DNA of 64,000 nt, taken from contig NZ_PJMX01000001.1 in the NCBI RefSeq assembly GCF_002846415.1, positions 1,364,001 through 1,428,000 on the forward strand, written 5' to 3'. A model generated the notes under the pieces. That model was not told the DNA's origin, searched no databases, and saw nothing but the letters and a program-made list of their open reading frames with translations. The stretch is from Streptomyces sp. TLI_146 (lineage in GTDB: Bacteria; Actinomycetota; Actinomycetes; Streptomycetales; Streptomycetaceae). Positions 55,416 through 63,665 of the stretch are shown here, piece after piece; the first letter of the stretch is position 1; each line of letters begins with the position of its first letter. Made by a program: the position numbers and the translations under genes.

Positions 55416-55730
55416 ATGTCCATCGCCCCCGACACCCGCACCGCGATCCGCCCGCAGACCCCGGTCCTCGCCCCCGCGGACCTGGAGAAGTGGCTCATCG
55501 ACCGGGTGGCCTTCCATCTGCACCGGCCCGCCCGGGAGATAGACCCGACGACCCCGCTCGCCGACTACGGCATCGACTCGGTGGCCGCCATCGGCATCTG
55601 CGGCGAGATAGAGGAGCGCCATCTGCTGGCGGTCCCGCCGACCCTCGCGTACGACTTCCCGACGGTACGTGCCATCGCCGGGCACCTGGCCGAGCTGCTC
55701 GCCGTGGGGGAAACCGGGGGCGCCTCATGA
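55416..55730 (+). CDS. Acyl carrier protein for the FAAL-activated starter
   Basis: 104 residues, ATG after ggaagagg. Carrier fold with phosphopantetheine Ser in DYGIDSVAAIGICGEIEE (about residue 53), the PKS-type DS motif seen in FAAL-ACP pairs. About 25 extra N-terminal residues (Pro/Thr-rich) precede helix 1. It overlaps the PKS gene by ATGA. It probably hands the fatty acyl chain to the KS. Confidence 0.93.
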   Translation: MSIAPDTRTAIRPQTPVLAPADLEKWLIDRVAFHLHRPAREIDPTTPLADYGIDSVAAIGICGEIEERHLLAVPPTLAYDFPTVRAIAGHLAELLAVGETGGAS

Positions 55731-58700
55731 GCGCACCCGAACCGGTCGCGGTCGTCGGGCTCGACTGCCGCTTCCCCGGGGCCCGGGACGCAGGCGAGTT
55801 CTGGAATCTCCTGATGGAGGGCCGGGACGGCACCCGGCGCGTCCCCGAGGAGCGCTGGGAGGCGGACCGCTACATGCTCGCCGACCCGGCCGCACCGGGC
55901 GAGGCCCGGCCGCCCGGCCGCTCCAACACCGTGCGCGGCGGTTTCATCGACGACCCGGACGCCTTCGACCCCGCCTTCTTCGGGATCTCGCCGCGCGAGG
56001 CGGCCGCCATGGACCCCCAGCAGCGGCTGCTGCTCCAGTGCTCCTGGCGCGCCATCGAAGACGCGGCGGTGGCCCCCGAGGACCTGGCCGGCACCGACAC
56101 GGGCGTGTTCGTGGGGGTGATGGCCAACGAGTGGGCCCACCTCCAACTGGCCGACTACGACGGGATCACCGCCCGGCACGGCTCCGGCAACGGCTACTTC
56201 ATGGGCGCCAACCGCGTCTCGTACCACCTGGACCTCAAGGGTCCCAGCCTGGCCGTGGACACGGCCTGCTCGTCCTCGCTGGTCGCCCTGCACCTCGCCT
56301 CCGGCGCGCTGCGCGCGGGCGACTGCGACTACGCGTTGGCCGGGGGCACCAACCTGATCATGACGCCCGTCCTCAACATCTTCTACACCCAGGCGGGCCT
56401 GTCCGCGCCCGACGGCCGCTGCAAGCCGTTCAGCGCCTCGGCCGACGGCATCGGGCGCGCCGAGGGCGTCGCCGTACTCGTGCTGCGCCGGCTCGCCGAC
56501 GCGCTCGCCGACCGCCAGCCCGTCTACGCGGTGCTGCGCGGCACCGGCGTCAACCAGGACGGCCGCAGCAACGGCATCACCGCGCCCAACCGCTGGGCCC
56601 AGCAGCAGCTGATCGAGCGGGTCTGGCGCTCGGCCGAGGTCGGCGCCGACGACATCGGGTTCATCGAGGCGCACGGCACCGGCACCCTCCTCGGCGACAT
56701 GATGGAGGCCCAGGCGCTCGGCCACCTCACCAGCGGCCGCAGCGGCGGCAGCGTCGCGCTCGGCTCGGTCAAGAGCAACTTCGGGCACGCCGAGGGCGCC
56801 GCCGGGATCGCCGGGGTCGTCAAGACGGTCCTGGCGCTGCACCACCGCACGGTGCCGCCCAGCCGTTTCGCCGACGACGAGAACCCCAAGCTCCAACTGC
56901 CCGACCGGCGCCTGTCGTTGCTCAGGTCCCCGATGCGGTTGCCGTCCGGCACCGTGCACGCCGCCGTCAGCAGCTTCGGCATGGGCGGCACCAACGCGCA
57001 CGCCGTGCTCTCCTCCCCGCCGCGCGCGGTCCACCGCTCCGGCGAGCGGGTCCCGGGGGTGTTCACCGTCTCCGCCCGCTCCGCGCGCCAGCTGCGCCCC
57101 AATCTGCTGGCCCAGGCCGACGCGCTGGCCCGGCTGCCCGAGGACCGGCTCGCCCAGCTGTGCTGGACCAGCAACCGCGTCAAGTCCCGGCTGCCGCACC
57201 GCGTCGCCGTCGCCGCGGGCGATCTGGCGTCCGTGGTGGCCGGGCTGCGCAAGGCCGCCGAGCGCACCCACGACGAGGAGGGCGGGGTGCCGCGCACGGC
57301 GCCCACGGTGGCGTTCGCGTTCACCGGACAGGGCGCCCAGCACCCCGGCATGGCCGCCTCCTGGTACGCCTCCTCCCCCGTCTACGCCCGCCTCTTCGAC
57401 GAGATCGACGAGCATCTGGCCGGCCACCTCGGCCTCTCGGTGCGCGACGCGGTCCTGGCGGGCGATGCGGGGGTGCACCGCACGGGCCTCGCCCAGCCCG
57501 CGCTCTTCGCGGTCGAGTACGCGATGGCGGGCGCCCTGATCGACGCCGGGATCCGGCCCGCCGCCGTCATCGGCCACAGCATCGGCGAGTTCGCCGCCGC
57601 GTGCGCGGCCGGCGTGCTCGAAGCGGCCGACGCGGCCCGCCTGGTCGCCCGCCGGGGCGCGCTCATGGAGGCGCTCCCGGACGGCGGCGGCATGCTCGCC
57701 GTACCGCTGCCCGAGGCGGAGGTGGCGGCGCTGCTCACCGATCCCGCGCGGCTGTGCGTCGCGGCCGTCAACGGTCCGCGCAGCACCGTGGTCGCCGGTG
57801 GTCTCGACGAACTCGCCCTGCTGCGCACCGCGTTGGCCGACCGGGGCGTCAACGCCCGCCCGCTGACCGTCTCGCACGCCTTCCACTCCCCGCTGATGCG
57901 GCCCGCCGTCGAGCCGTTCCGGCACGAGGGCGCGGACGTGGCGGCGGGCGCCCCCTCGGTGCCGGTCTTCTCGACCGTGTACGGGCGGGTCATGGGCGGC
58001 GAGGAGCGCATGGACGCCGACTACTGGGCAGAGCAGATCACCGCGCCGGTGCGGTTCGCCGACGCCGCCGCCGAACTCTTCTCGTCCGGCGTCACCCACA
58101 TCGTCGAGATCGGCCCGCGCGCCGTGCTCACCCCCATGCTCGCCCGGCTCAGGCCGGCCGACGCGGACCCGGTGAGCTGCCTCGCCGCCCACCCCGGCGA
58201 CCGCGCGCCCCGCCACCCGCTGCACCATCTGCTCGGGCAGCTGTGGAGCGCCGGGGCCGATCCCACCTGGGACAGCCTGTACCCGGACGCGGACCGCGTG
58301 CCGCGCCGGCTGCCGCCGTACGTCTTCGACGACAGCTTCCGCGCCTGGCGCTCCGCCACCGCCCCCGAACCGGCCGCGCCCCACCTCCCCGCCGTGCAGG
58401 CGGCGGCCGCGCGAGGGCCGATGGCGGACCGCGCCGACACGTGCCCGCCGACCCCGGACGGCGGTTCCCCCCACGGGGTGTCCGAGGTGACGCGCCGTCT
58501 GGTGTGCCGGGTCGGCGGGCACGACCCCTCGGCGGTACGGGACCGCTCCCGCCTCGCCGAGGACCTCGGCTTCGACTCGATCCAGGTCATGGAGCTCAAG
58601 ACCCGCATCGAGAACGAGCTGCCCGAGCTCGGCAGCCTGCCCGTCGATGAGCTGCTCGCGAGCCTGGAGACGGTGGGCGACCTCGCCCGCTATCTGGGCG

Positions 58701-58762
58701 AGCGCCTCCTCGTACCGACTGCCCCGACCGCACCGTCCGCCCCGGAAGGACCGCGCACATGA
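55727..58762 (+). CDS. Type I PKS single module, KS-AT-ACP
   Basis: 1011 residues. KS: C181 in DTACSSSL, EAHGTGTLLGDM, KSNFGHAEGAAG. AT: S618 in GHSIGEF with malonyl-type HAFH (SHAFHSPLM). ACP: S951 in DLGFDSIQVMEL. No KR, DH, ER or TE. It therefore performs one malonyl extension and leaves a beta-ketoacyl-ACP. This is exactly the substrate needed for condensation with glyceryl-ACP in 3-acyl tetronate formation. Overlaps both neighbours by 4 bases. Confidence 0.95.
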   Translation: MSAPEPVAVVGLDCRFPGARDAGEFWNLLMEGRDGTRRVPEERWEADRYMLADPAAPGEARPPGRSNTVRGGFIDDPDAFDPAFFGISPREAAAMDPQQRLLLQCSWRAIEDAAVAPEDLAGTDTGVFVGVMANEWAHLQLADYDGITARHGSGNGYFMGANRVSYHLDLKGPSLAVDTACSSSLVALHLASGALRAGDCDYALAGGTNLIMTPVLNIFYTQAGLSAPDGRCKPFSASADGIGRAEGVAVLVLRRLADALADRQPVYAVLRGTGVNQDGRSNGITAPNRWAQQQLIERVWRSAEVGADDIGFIEAHGTGTLLGDMMEAQALGHLTSGRSGGSVALGSVKSNFGHAEGAAGIAGVVKTVLALHHRTVPPSRFADDENPKLQLPDRRLSLLRSPMRLPSGTVHAAVSSFGMGGTNAHAVLSSPPRAVHRSGERVPGVFTVSARSARQLRPNLLAQADALARLPEDRLAQLCWTSNRVKSRLPHRVAVAAGDLASVVAGLRKAAERTHDEEGGVPRTAPTVAFAFTGQGAQHPGMAASWYASSPVYARLFDEIDEHLAGHLGLSVRDAVLAGDAGVHRTGLAQPALFAVEYAMAGALIDAGIRPAAVIGHSIGEFAAACAAGVLEAADAARLVARRGALMEALPDGGGMLAVPLPEAEVAALLTDPARLCVAAVNGPRSTVVAGGLDELALLRTALADRGVNARPLTVSHAFHSPLMRPAVEPFRHEGADVAAGAPSVPVFSTVYGRVMGGEERMDADYWAEQITAPVRFADAAAELFSSGVTHIVEIGPRAVLTPMLARLRPADADPVSCLAAHPGDRAPRHPLHHLLGQLWSAGADPTWDSLYPDADRVPRRLPPYVFDDSFRAWRSATAPEPAAPHLPAVQAAAARGPMADRADTCPPTPDGGSPHGVSEVTRRLVCRVGGHDPSAVRDRSRLAEDLGFDSIQVMELKTRIENELPELGSLPVDELLASLETVGDLARYLGERLLVPTAPTAPSAPEGPRT

Positions 58763-59790
58763 GTCCGTCACCCGCTCCCGTCGCCCACCTGGTCTCGGTC
58801 GGCACCTGCCTGCCGGGGGAACCGGTGGACAACGCCACCCTGGCCAAGCTCGTCGGTGTCGACGAGCAGTGGGCCGAGATGTTCATCGGCAACGTCAGCC
58901 GGCACTTCGCCGTCGACCTGGCGACCGGCCAGGTCCGCCACTCCCTCGCGGACATCGCGGCGACCGCGGCGGACCGGGCGCTGGCCGCGGCGGGCCTGGA
59001 GGCCGTCGACATCGACTGCGTCGTCATGGGCACCGCCACCCCGGACCAGCTGATGCCCGCCACCGTCAACCTGGTCGCGGACCGCCTCGGCATCGACAAC
59101 GTGCCCACCTACCAGCTCCAGTCCGGCTGCGCCGGAGCCGTACAGGCACTCGACGTGGCCCGCACCCTGCTCCTCGCCGGGCGCTGCTCGACGGTCCTGG
59201 TGATCGGCGGCGACGTCTGCGCCAAGCACCTGGAGACGGACTTCGACCCCGGCTCGCGCACTCCCGGCGAGCTCGTCAACTACATCCTGTTCGGCGACGG
59301 GGCGGGCGCGGCCGTGCTCAGCGCCGAGTCCTTCGGGGAGCGCGTGGAGATCCGCCAGGTCCTCAACCGCCTGGTGGGCCTGGGCAAGGCGCCCGGCCAG
59401 GTCATCGACTGGTTCGGCCTGGGCGACCGGCACAGCGACCGCGTCGCGGTCTCCGAGGACTACAAGGCGATCGAGGCGGCGGTGCCGGTCCTCGCCACCC
59501 AGATGTTCTGGGAGCTCATCGGGGACGTCGGCTGGACGGCCGACCAGGTGGACTATCTGCTGCCGCCCCAGCTCTCCGGCCGGATGAGCGACCGCATCTC
59601 CGACGCGATGCCCGCCCCGCTCGCCCAGCGCGTCAACGTGGTGCGCACGGTCGGCAACAACGGCAACGCCCTGCCCTTCCTCCAGCTCGCCGAGCTGCTC
59701 GGCCAGTGGCAGGGCGGCGGGCGGGCGGTCACCGTCGCCGTGGAGTCCAGCAAGTGGATCAAGTCCGGCATCGCCCTGGAGCGCGCATGA
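58759..59790 (+). CDS. KAS III-like enzyme of the tetronate-forming (RkD) type
   Basis: 343 residues. Thiolase fold of the FabH family: nucleophile C124 in LQSGCAGAVQALD; N300 in TVGNNGNA. The segment normally V-P-H-Q-A-N, with the catalytic His, reads L-P-P-Q-L-S (P269-P270-Q271), so the classical His is replaced by Pro. In tetronate pathways a FabH-like enzyme joins glyceryl-ACP to a beta-ketoacyl thioester with C-C and C-O bond formation. Its position directly before FkbH and ACP genes supports that role. Product assignment is by context. Confidence 0.88.
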   Translation: MSPSPAPVAHLVSVGTCLPGEPVDNATLAKLVGVDEQWAEMFIGNVSRHFAVDLATGQVRHSLADIAATAADRALAAAGLEAVDIDCVVMGTATPDQLMPATVNLVADRLGIDNVPTYQLQSGCAGAVQALDVARTLLLAGRCSTVLVIGGDVCAKHLETDFDPGSRTPGELVNYILFGDGAGAAVLSAESFGERVEIRQVLNRLVGLGKAPGQVIDWFGLGDRHSDRVAVSEDYKAIEAAVPVLATQMFWELIGDVGWTADQVDYLLPPQLSGRMSDRISDAMPAPLAQRVNVVRTVGNNGNALPFLQLAELLGQWQGGGRAVTVAVESSKWIKSGIALERA

Positions 59791-61712
59791 CCACGATCAC
59801 GACCGACGCCCCTTCGACCGGCGGCAGCTGGCAGGACCCGGAGGCGCTGCGCACCCTGCGCGACCTGTACGCCGCCGGGCGCCTGGAGGCCGAGTACCCC
59901 TCGGTACGGCCGCTGCTCGCCCGGCTTCCCGAGCGGCAACTGCCCGCCGCGGGCCAGCTGCTCGCCCGGCTCGACCGCGACGGCGTCGTCCGCCACCACG
60001 CCGACGTGCCCGTGGTGACCGTCGCCGTCACCGGCCAGTCGACCGTCGCCCCGCTGGTCGCCCCGCTCACCGCGGAGCTGGCGCGCCACGGGCTACTGCT
60101 CGACCCGGTGGTCTCGCCGTACGGCTCGTATCTGGCAGACCTGCTCGGGCCCGGCGGCGCCGAGCCGGAGCGGCGGCCCCGTCTCACGCTGTGCCTGCTG
60201 GACGCGCACACCGTCTTCGAAGAAGTGCCGCTGCCCTGGCGGGTGGAGGACGTCGAGGCCGCGGCCCGGTCCCGGCTCGCCCTGATCTCCCGGGCCGTGC
60301 GGGCCCACCAGGACGGCGGGCGCGGCCCGTTGGTCCTCAACACGGTTCCGCTGCTGCACCGCCACGCCCGCCAGGTGGTGGACCTGCGCTCCCGGGCCCG
60401 CCTCGGCGTGGTGTGGCGCGAGTTCAACAGCGGGCTGCTCGCGCTCGCCGAGGAGCACCCCGGGCTGATCGTCGTCGACCTGGACCCGCTGGTCGCCCAG
60501 GGGACACCCGCGTACGAGCCGCGCACGGGTCTGTACGCCAAGGCGCGCCTCGCCGAGGGACTGCTCGCGAGCTACGCCCGGGACGTCGGCCACCTCGTCA
60601 CCGGGCTGCTCGGCCGGACCCGCAAGTGCCTCGTCCTCGATCTGGACGGGACGCTGTGGGGCGGGGTGCTCGGCGAGGACGGCATGGACGGCATCGAGCT
60701 CGGCGGCGGGTTCCGCGGCGAGGCGTTCGCCGAGTTCCAGCGTGTGCTGGCCCAGCTCGGCTCGCAGGGGGTGCTGCTCGCCGTCAGCAGCAAGAACGAC
60801 GACGCCAAGGTGCGCGAGGCGCTGCGCGAGCATCCCTCGATGCTGCTGCGCGAGGACGACTTCGTCCGCGTCAACGCCAACTGGTCGGCCAAGCACGACA
60901 ATCTGCGCGACATCGCGGAGCGGGTCGGGATCGGTCTGGACAGCTTCGTCTTCGTCGACGACAGCACCTTCGAGTGCGGTCTGGTGCGCGAGCAGCTGCC
61001 GCAGGTCGCGGTGGTCCGGGTCGACGAGGAGCCGGCCCTGCACCCGGCCGCGCTGCTCGCGGACGGCTGGTTCGACCTGCCCGTGCTCACCGACGAGGAC
61101 CGCGAGCGGGCGGGCCGCTACCGCACGGAGGCCAGGCGGCAGGAGTTCCGCGAGGACACCGGCTCGTACCAGGACTATCTGGACGGTCTGGGCATCGAGG
61201 TCACCGTGCGTCCGCCGGAGCCCGCCGAGCTGTCCCGGGTCTCCCAGCTCACCCTGCGCACCAACCAGTTCCACCTCGCCCCCGAACGCCTGCAACTGCC
61301 GCAGGTACGGGAGTGGGCCGAGCGGCCGGACCGCGCCGTGCTGGTGGTGCGCGCCCGCGACCGGTTCGGCGACCACGGCCTGGTCGGCGCGGTGTTCCTG
61401 CGCCGCGACGCGGAGGACCTGCACATCGACAACTACGTGCTGAGCTGCCGGGTGTTCTCGCGCGGCATCGAGAGCGCCTGCCTGGCGGCCGTCCTGGAGC
61501 ACGCGGCGGCCTCCGGCGCGCACGGCGTGCTCGCCCGCCACCGGCCCACCCCGCGCAACGCCGCCTTCGCCTCCTTCTACATCGCCCACGGCTTCGTCCC
61601 CACGGGCGTCGCCCCCGACGACCCCGCCACCGTCGTCTTCCGCCACGCCCTGCGCGACATCACGCCCGCCCCCGCCCATCTGCGGCTGCACACCGCCTTC
61701 GAGGAGAACTGA
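59787..61712 (+). CDS. FkbH-like glyceryl-ACP synthase (HAD superfamily)
   Basis: 641 residues, ATG overlapping the previous stop by 4 bases. An N-terminal SGNH-like region (about 70-265) is followed by the HAD domain with DLDGTLWGGVLGEDG at about 285-300, SSKNDDAKV, and FVDDSTFECGLV. The C-terminal part is GNAT-like (RDRFGDHGLVGAVFLRR...FYIAHGF). FkbH proteins dephosphorylate 1,3-bisphosphoglycerate and load glyceryl onto a carrier protein, giving the C3 unit of tetronates. The full-length form with all three parts is typical of tetronate clusters. Confidence 0.93.
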   Translation: MTTITTDAPSTGGSWQDPEALRTLRDLYAAGRLEAEYPSVRPLLARLPERQLPAAGQLLARLDRDGVVRHHADVPVVTVAVTGQSTVAPLVAPLTAELARHGLLLDPVVSPYGSYLADLLGPGGAEPERRPRLTLCLLDAHTVFEEVPLPWRVEDVEAAARSRLALISRAVRAHQDGGRGPLVLNTVPLLHRHARQVVDLRSRARLGVVWREFNSGLLALAEEHPGLIVVDLDPLVAQGTPAYEPRTGLYAKARLAEGLLASYARDVGHLVTGLLGRTRKCLVLDLDGTLWGGVLGEDGMDGIELGGGFRGEAFAEFQRVLAQLGSQGVLLAVSSKNDDAKVREALREHPSMLLREDDFVRVNANWSAKHDNLRDIAERVGIGLDSFVFVDDSTFECGLVREQLPQVAVVRVDEEPALHPAALLADGWFDLPVLTDEDRERAGRYRTEARRQEFREDTGSYQDYLDGLGIEVTVRPPEPAELSRVSQLTLRTNQFHLAPERLQLPQVREWAERPDRAVLVVRARDRFGDHGLVGAVFLRRDAEDLHIDNYVLSCRVFSRGIESACLAAVLEHAAASGAHGVLARHRPTPRNAAFASFYIAHGFVPTGVAPDDPATVVFRHALRDITPAPAHLRLHTAFEEN

Positions 61713-61714
61713 CC

Positions 61715-61954
61715 ATGACCGCCACCGCCATCGCCGACGCCGCCGGGTTCTGCGCGCTCCTGGAGGACGAACTCGGTATCCGCCTCGCCCCCGAGGACCT
61801 CGACCGCCCCCTCGACGACGTGGCCGAGTGGGACTCGGTCCATCTGCTGCGCCTGGTCACCGTGGTGGAGAACGTCACCGGCCGCCGTGTCCCGGTGGCC
61901 GACCTCCTGGAGGCCGCGACCTTCCAGCAGATGTACGAGGTGGTGCGCGCGTGA
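61715..61954 (+). CDS. Acyl carrier protein for the glyceryl unit
   Basis: 79 residues, two bases after the FkbH stop. Compact carrier with Ser in EWDSVHLLRLVTVVENVTG (about residue 41), a D-S-x-x motif typical of FkbH-partner ACPs. Ends in a GTGA overlap with the thioesterase gene. It would carry glyceryl from the FkbH enzyme to the KAS III-like enzyme. Confidence 0.93.
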   Translation: MTATAIADAAGFCALLEDELGIRLAPEDLDRPLDDVAEWDSVHLLRLVTVVENVTGRRVPVADLLEAATFQQMYEVVRA

Positions 61955-62754
61955 CCGGCCCCGCCACGGCCGCCCCGGCGGGCTGCCTCGTCCGGGCGCC
62001 GCGCGAGGACGCGGCGCTGCGGCTGTTCTGCTTCCACCACGCGGGCGGCGGGGCGTCCTTCTACGCCCCGTGGCCCGCGCGGGTGGCGCCCGGCGTCGAC
62101 GTCCTGCCGGTGCAGTTGCCCGGCCGCGAAGCACGGTTCCGCGAGCGGCGGTTCCAGGACGCGGGAGCGCTGGCCGAGGCCCTCGCCGATGAGCTCGCCC
62201 CGTGGCTGGACCGCCCGTACGCGGTGTACGGGCACAGCATGGGCGCGCTGATCGGCTTCGCGGTGGCGGCGGCCCGGATGCGGGTGGGGGGCCGGGCGCC
62301 GCTCGCGCTGTACGTCGGCGCGTACGCGGCCCCGCACCTCACCCCGCCGCTGCCGCCCGCCGACCTGTACGGCGACGCGGACCTGGCCCGCCTCCTGGTG
62401 GACATCGGCGGGCTGCACCCGCAGTTCCTGGGCCGCGACGACTGGCTGCGCGCGCTGCTGCCCATCGTCCGGGACGACCTGCGGATCTGCGCCAGCCACC
62501 GGGAGGCGGGGCTGCCCGACCCGGACGATGCCGAGCAGCGGCTGCCGCTCGACATCCGGGCGTTCGCGGGCGCGGACGACGCCCTCGTGGACCCCGCCGC
62601 GGTCCGCGCCTGGGAGCGGTACGCGCGCGACTTCCGGCTGACCACCGTGCCCGGGGGCCACTTCTTCCCGCGCGAAGCCCCCGAGCCGTTCTTCGAGGAG
62701 CTCAACCGCTCGCTGGCCGGGCTGCTCACCGAGGCGCGGCGGGCCCCCACGTGA
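61951..62754 (+). CDS. Type II thioesterase
   Basis: 267 residues from GTG. GrsT/RifR-like thioesterase: FCFHHAGGGASFYAPW, VQLPGREARF, S96 in GHSMGAL, Asp in FAGADDALVDP, His in VPGGHFFPRE. It removes misprimed or stalled acyl groups from the carrier proteins. Last gene of the plus-strand operon. Release of the tetronate itself is by the cyclising condensation, so an editing role is expected. Confidence 0.93.
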   Translation: MTGPATAAPAGCLVRAPREDAALRLFCFHHAGGGASFYAPWPARVAPGVDVLPVQLPGREARFRERRFQDAGALAEALADELAPWLDRPYAVYGHSMGALIGFAVAAARMRVGGRAPLALYVGAYAAPHLTPPLPPADLYGDADLARLLVDIGGLHPQFLGRDDWLRALLPIVRDDLRICASHREAGLPDPDDAEQRLPLDIRAFAGADDALVDPAAVRAWERYARDFRLTTVPGGHFFPREAPEPFFEELNRSLAGLLTEARRAPT

Positions 62755-62763
62755 CGGAGCCCC

Positions 62764-63615
62764 TCAGCGCGGCCGGACCACGCGCGGCACCCCGGCCATG
62801 CGCCGCCGGGCCTCCTCCGCGTTCTTCTCGTACAGCGTGCGCTGCTCGTCCACGCCCGGCATGACCCACAGCGGGCGCGAGGAGCCGTCGGCGAAGGCGA
62901 GCCCCTCGGTGTCGGGCCGCAGCCCGGTGACGGTGAGCGCGAACGGCTCCTGGTAGTCGACGGCGCCGTCGGACGTGAGGCGGAAGGGGCGGTCGTGGCC
63001 CGGGTAGATGACATCGGCCGCCCCCACCACCCGGTCGATGCTGCGGGCCGCGAGCTCGGCGTCCCAGAAGACCAGCGGGTTGCGGCGCGTCGTGGCCACA
63101 TACGCGAAGTGCAGGGCGTCTCCGGTGATCGCGGCCACCCCGGCGTCGGTGTCGACCAGGACGCCGATGCTGCCGGGCGAGTGGCCTGGCAGGGCGATGA
63201 CGCGGACGCCGGGCAGGATCTCCTCGCCGTCCGCCACCTCCCGGACCGGCAGCTGTTCGAGCAGCAGGCCGGTCCAGGCGGGGGTCGCCCAGTCGTTGGA
63301 GTGCGGCGCGTGGGCGTAGCGCCGCTCGTCGCCGTGGAGGAGCAGCTCGGCGCGCGGGAACAGGTCGATGTTCTGTACGTGGTCCCAGTGGGCGTGGGTG
63401 AGCACCACTATGTCGATGTCCGCCGCCGTCAGGCCGTGCGCCGCGAGCGCCGCCCACAGATGGGGGCGGCGTCCGACGTGGGCGGCGTCGACGAGGACGG
63501 TGCGCGGGCGGCCGGTGGCGTCGGCGCCCCGGACGAGGAAGACCCCGCAGAAGGCGGGGTAGCCCTGGTCGGTGTCGATGGCGAAGCCGGGCAGGAGAAT
63601 GTCGATCGTCGGCAT
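62764..63615 (-). CDS. Metallo-beta-lactamase-fold hydrolase
   Basis: 283 residues, ATG at 63615 (aaggga upstream). Zinc motif H74-x-H76-x-D78-H79 (THAHWDH), LPGHSPGS, TGDAL and YPGHDRP. The dinuclear-zinc pattern matches lactonase/glyoxalase-like members of the superfamily. The exact substrate is unknown. A lactone-hydrolysing role next to a predicted tetronate cluster (self-protection or product release) is speculative. It converges on the thioesterase gene with a 9-bp gap, and is read after the partial acyl-CoA synthetase gene. Confidence 0.88.
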   Translation of the reverse strand: MPTIDILLPGFAIDTDQGYPAFCGVFLVRGADATGRPRTVLVDAAHVGRRPHLWAALAAHGLTAADIDIVVLTHAHWDHVQNIDLFPRAELLLHGDERRYAHAPHSNDWATPAWTGLLLEQLPVREVADGEEILPGVRVIALPGHSPGSIGVLVDTDAGVAAITGDALHFAYVATTRRNPLVFWDAELAARSIDRVVGAADVIYPGHDRPFRLTSDGAVDYQEPFALTVTGLRPDTEGLAFADGSSRPLWVMPGVDEQRTLYEKNAEEARRRMAGVPRVVRPR

Positions 63616-63665
63616 GGAACTCCCTTGTGTGTGGCCGCCGTTGGCGCTCGGCGGCCGGTCCGGTG

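Noticed and set aside
55565..58771. A minus-strand open frame of about 1070 codons opposite the second PKS
   Set aside because: Composition typical of a shadow frame; the plus-strand KS, AT and ACP motifs are intact.
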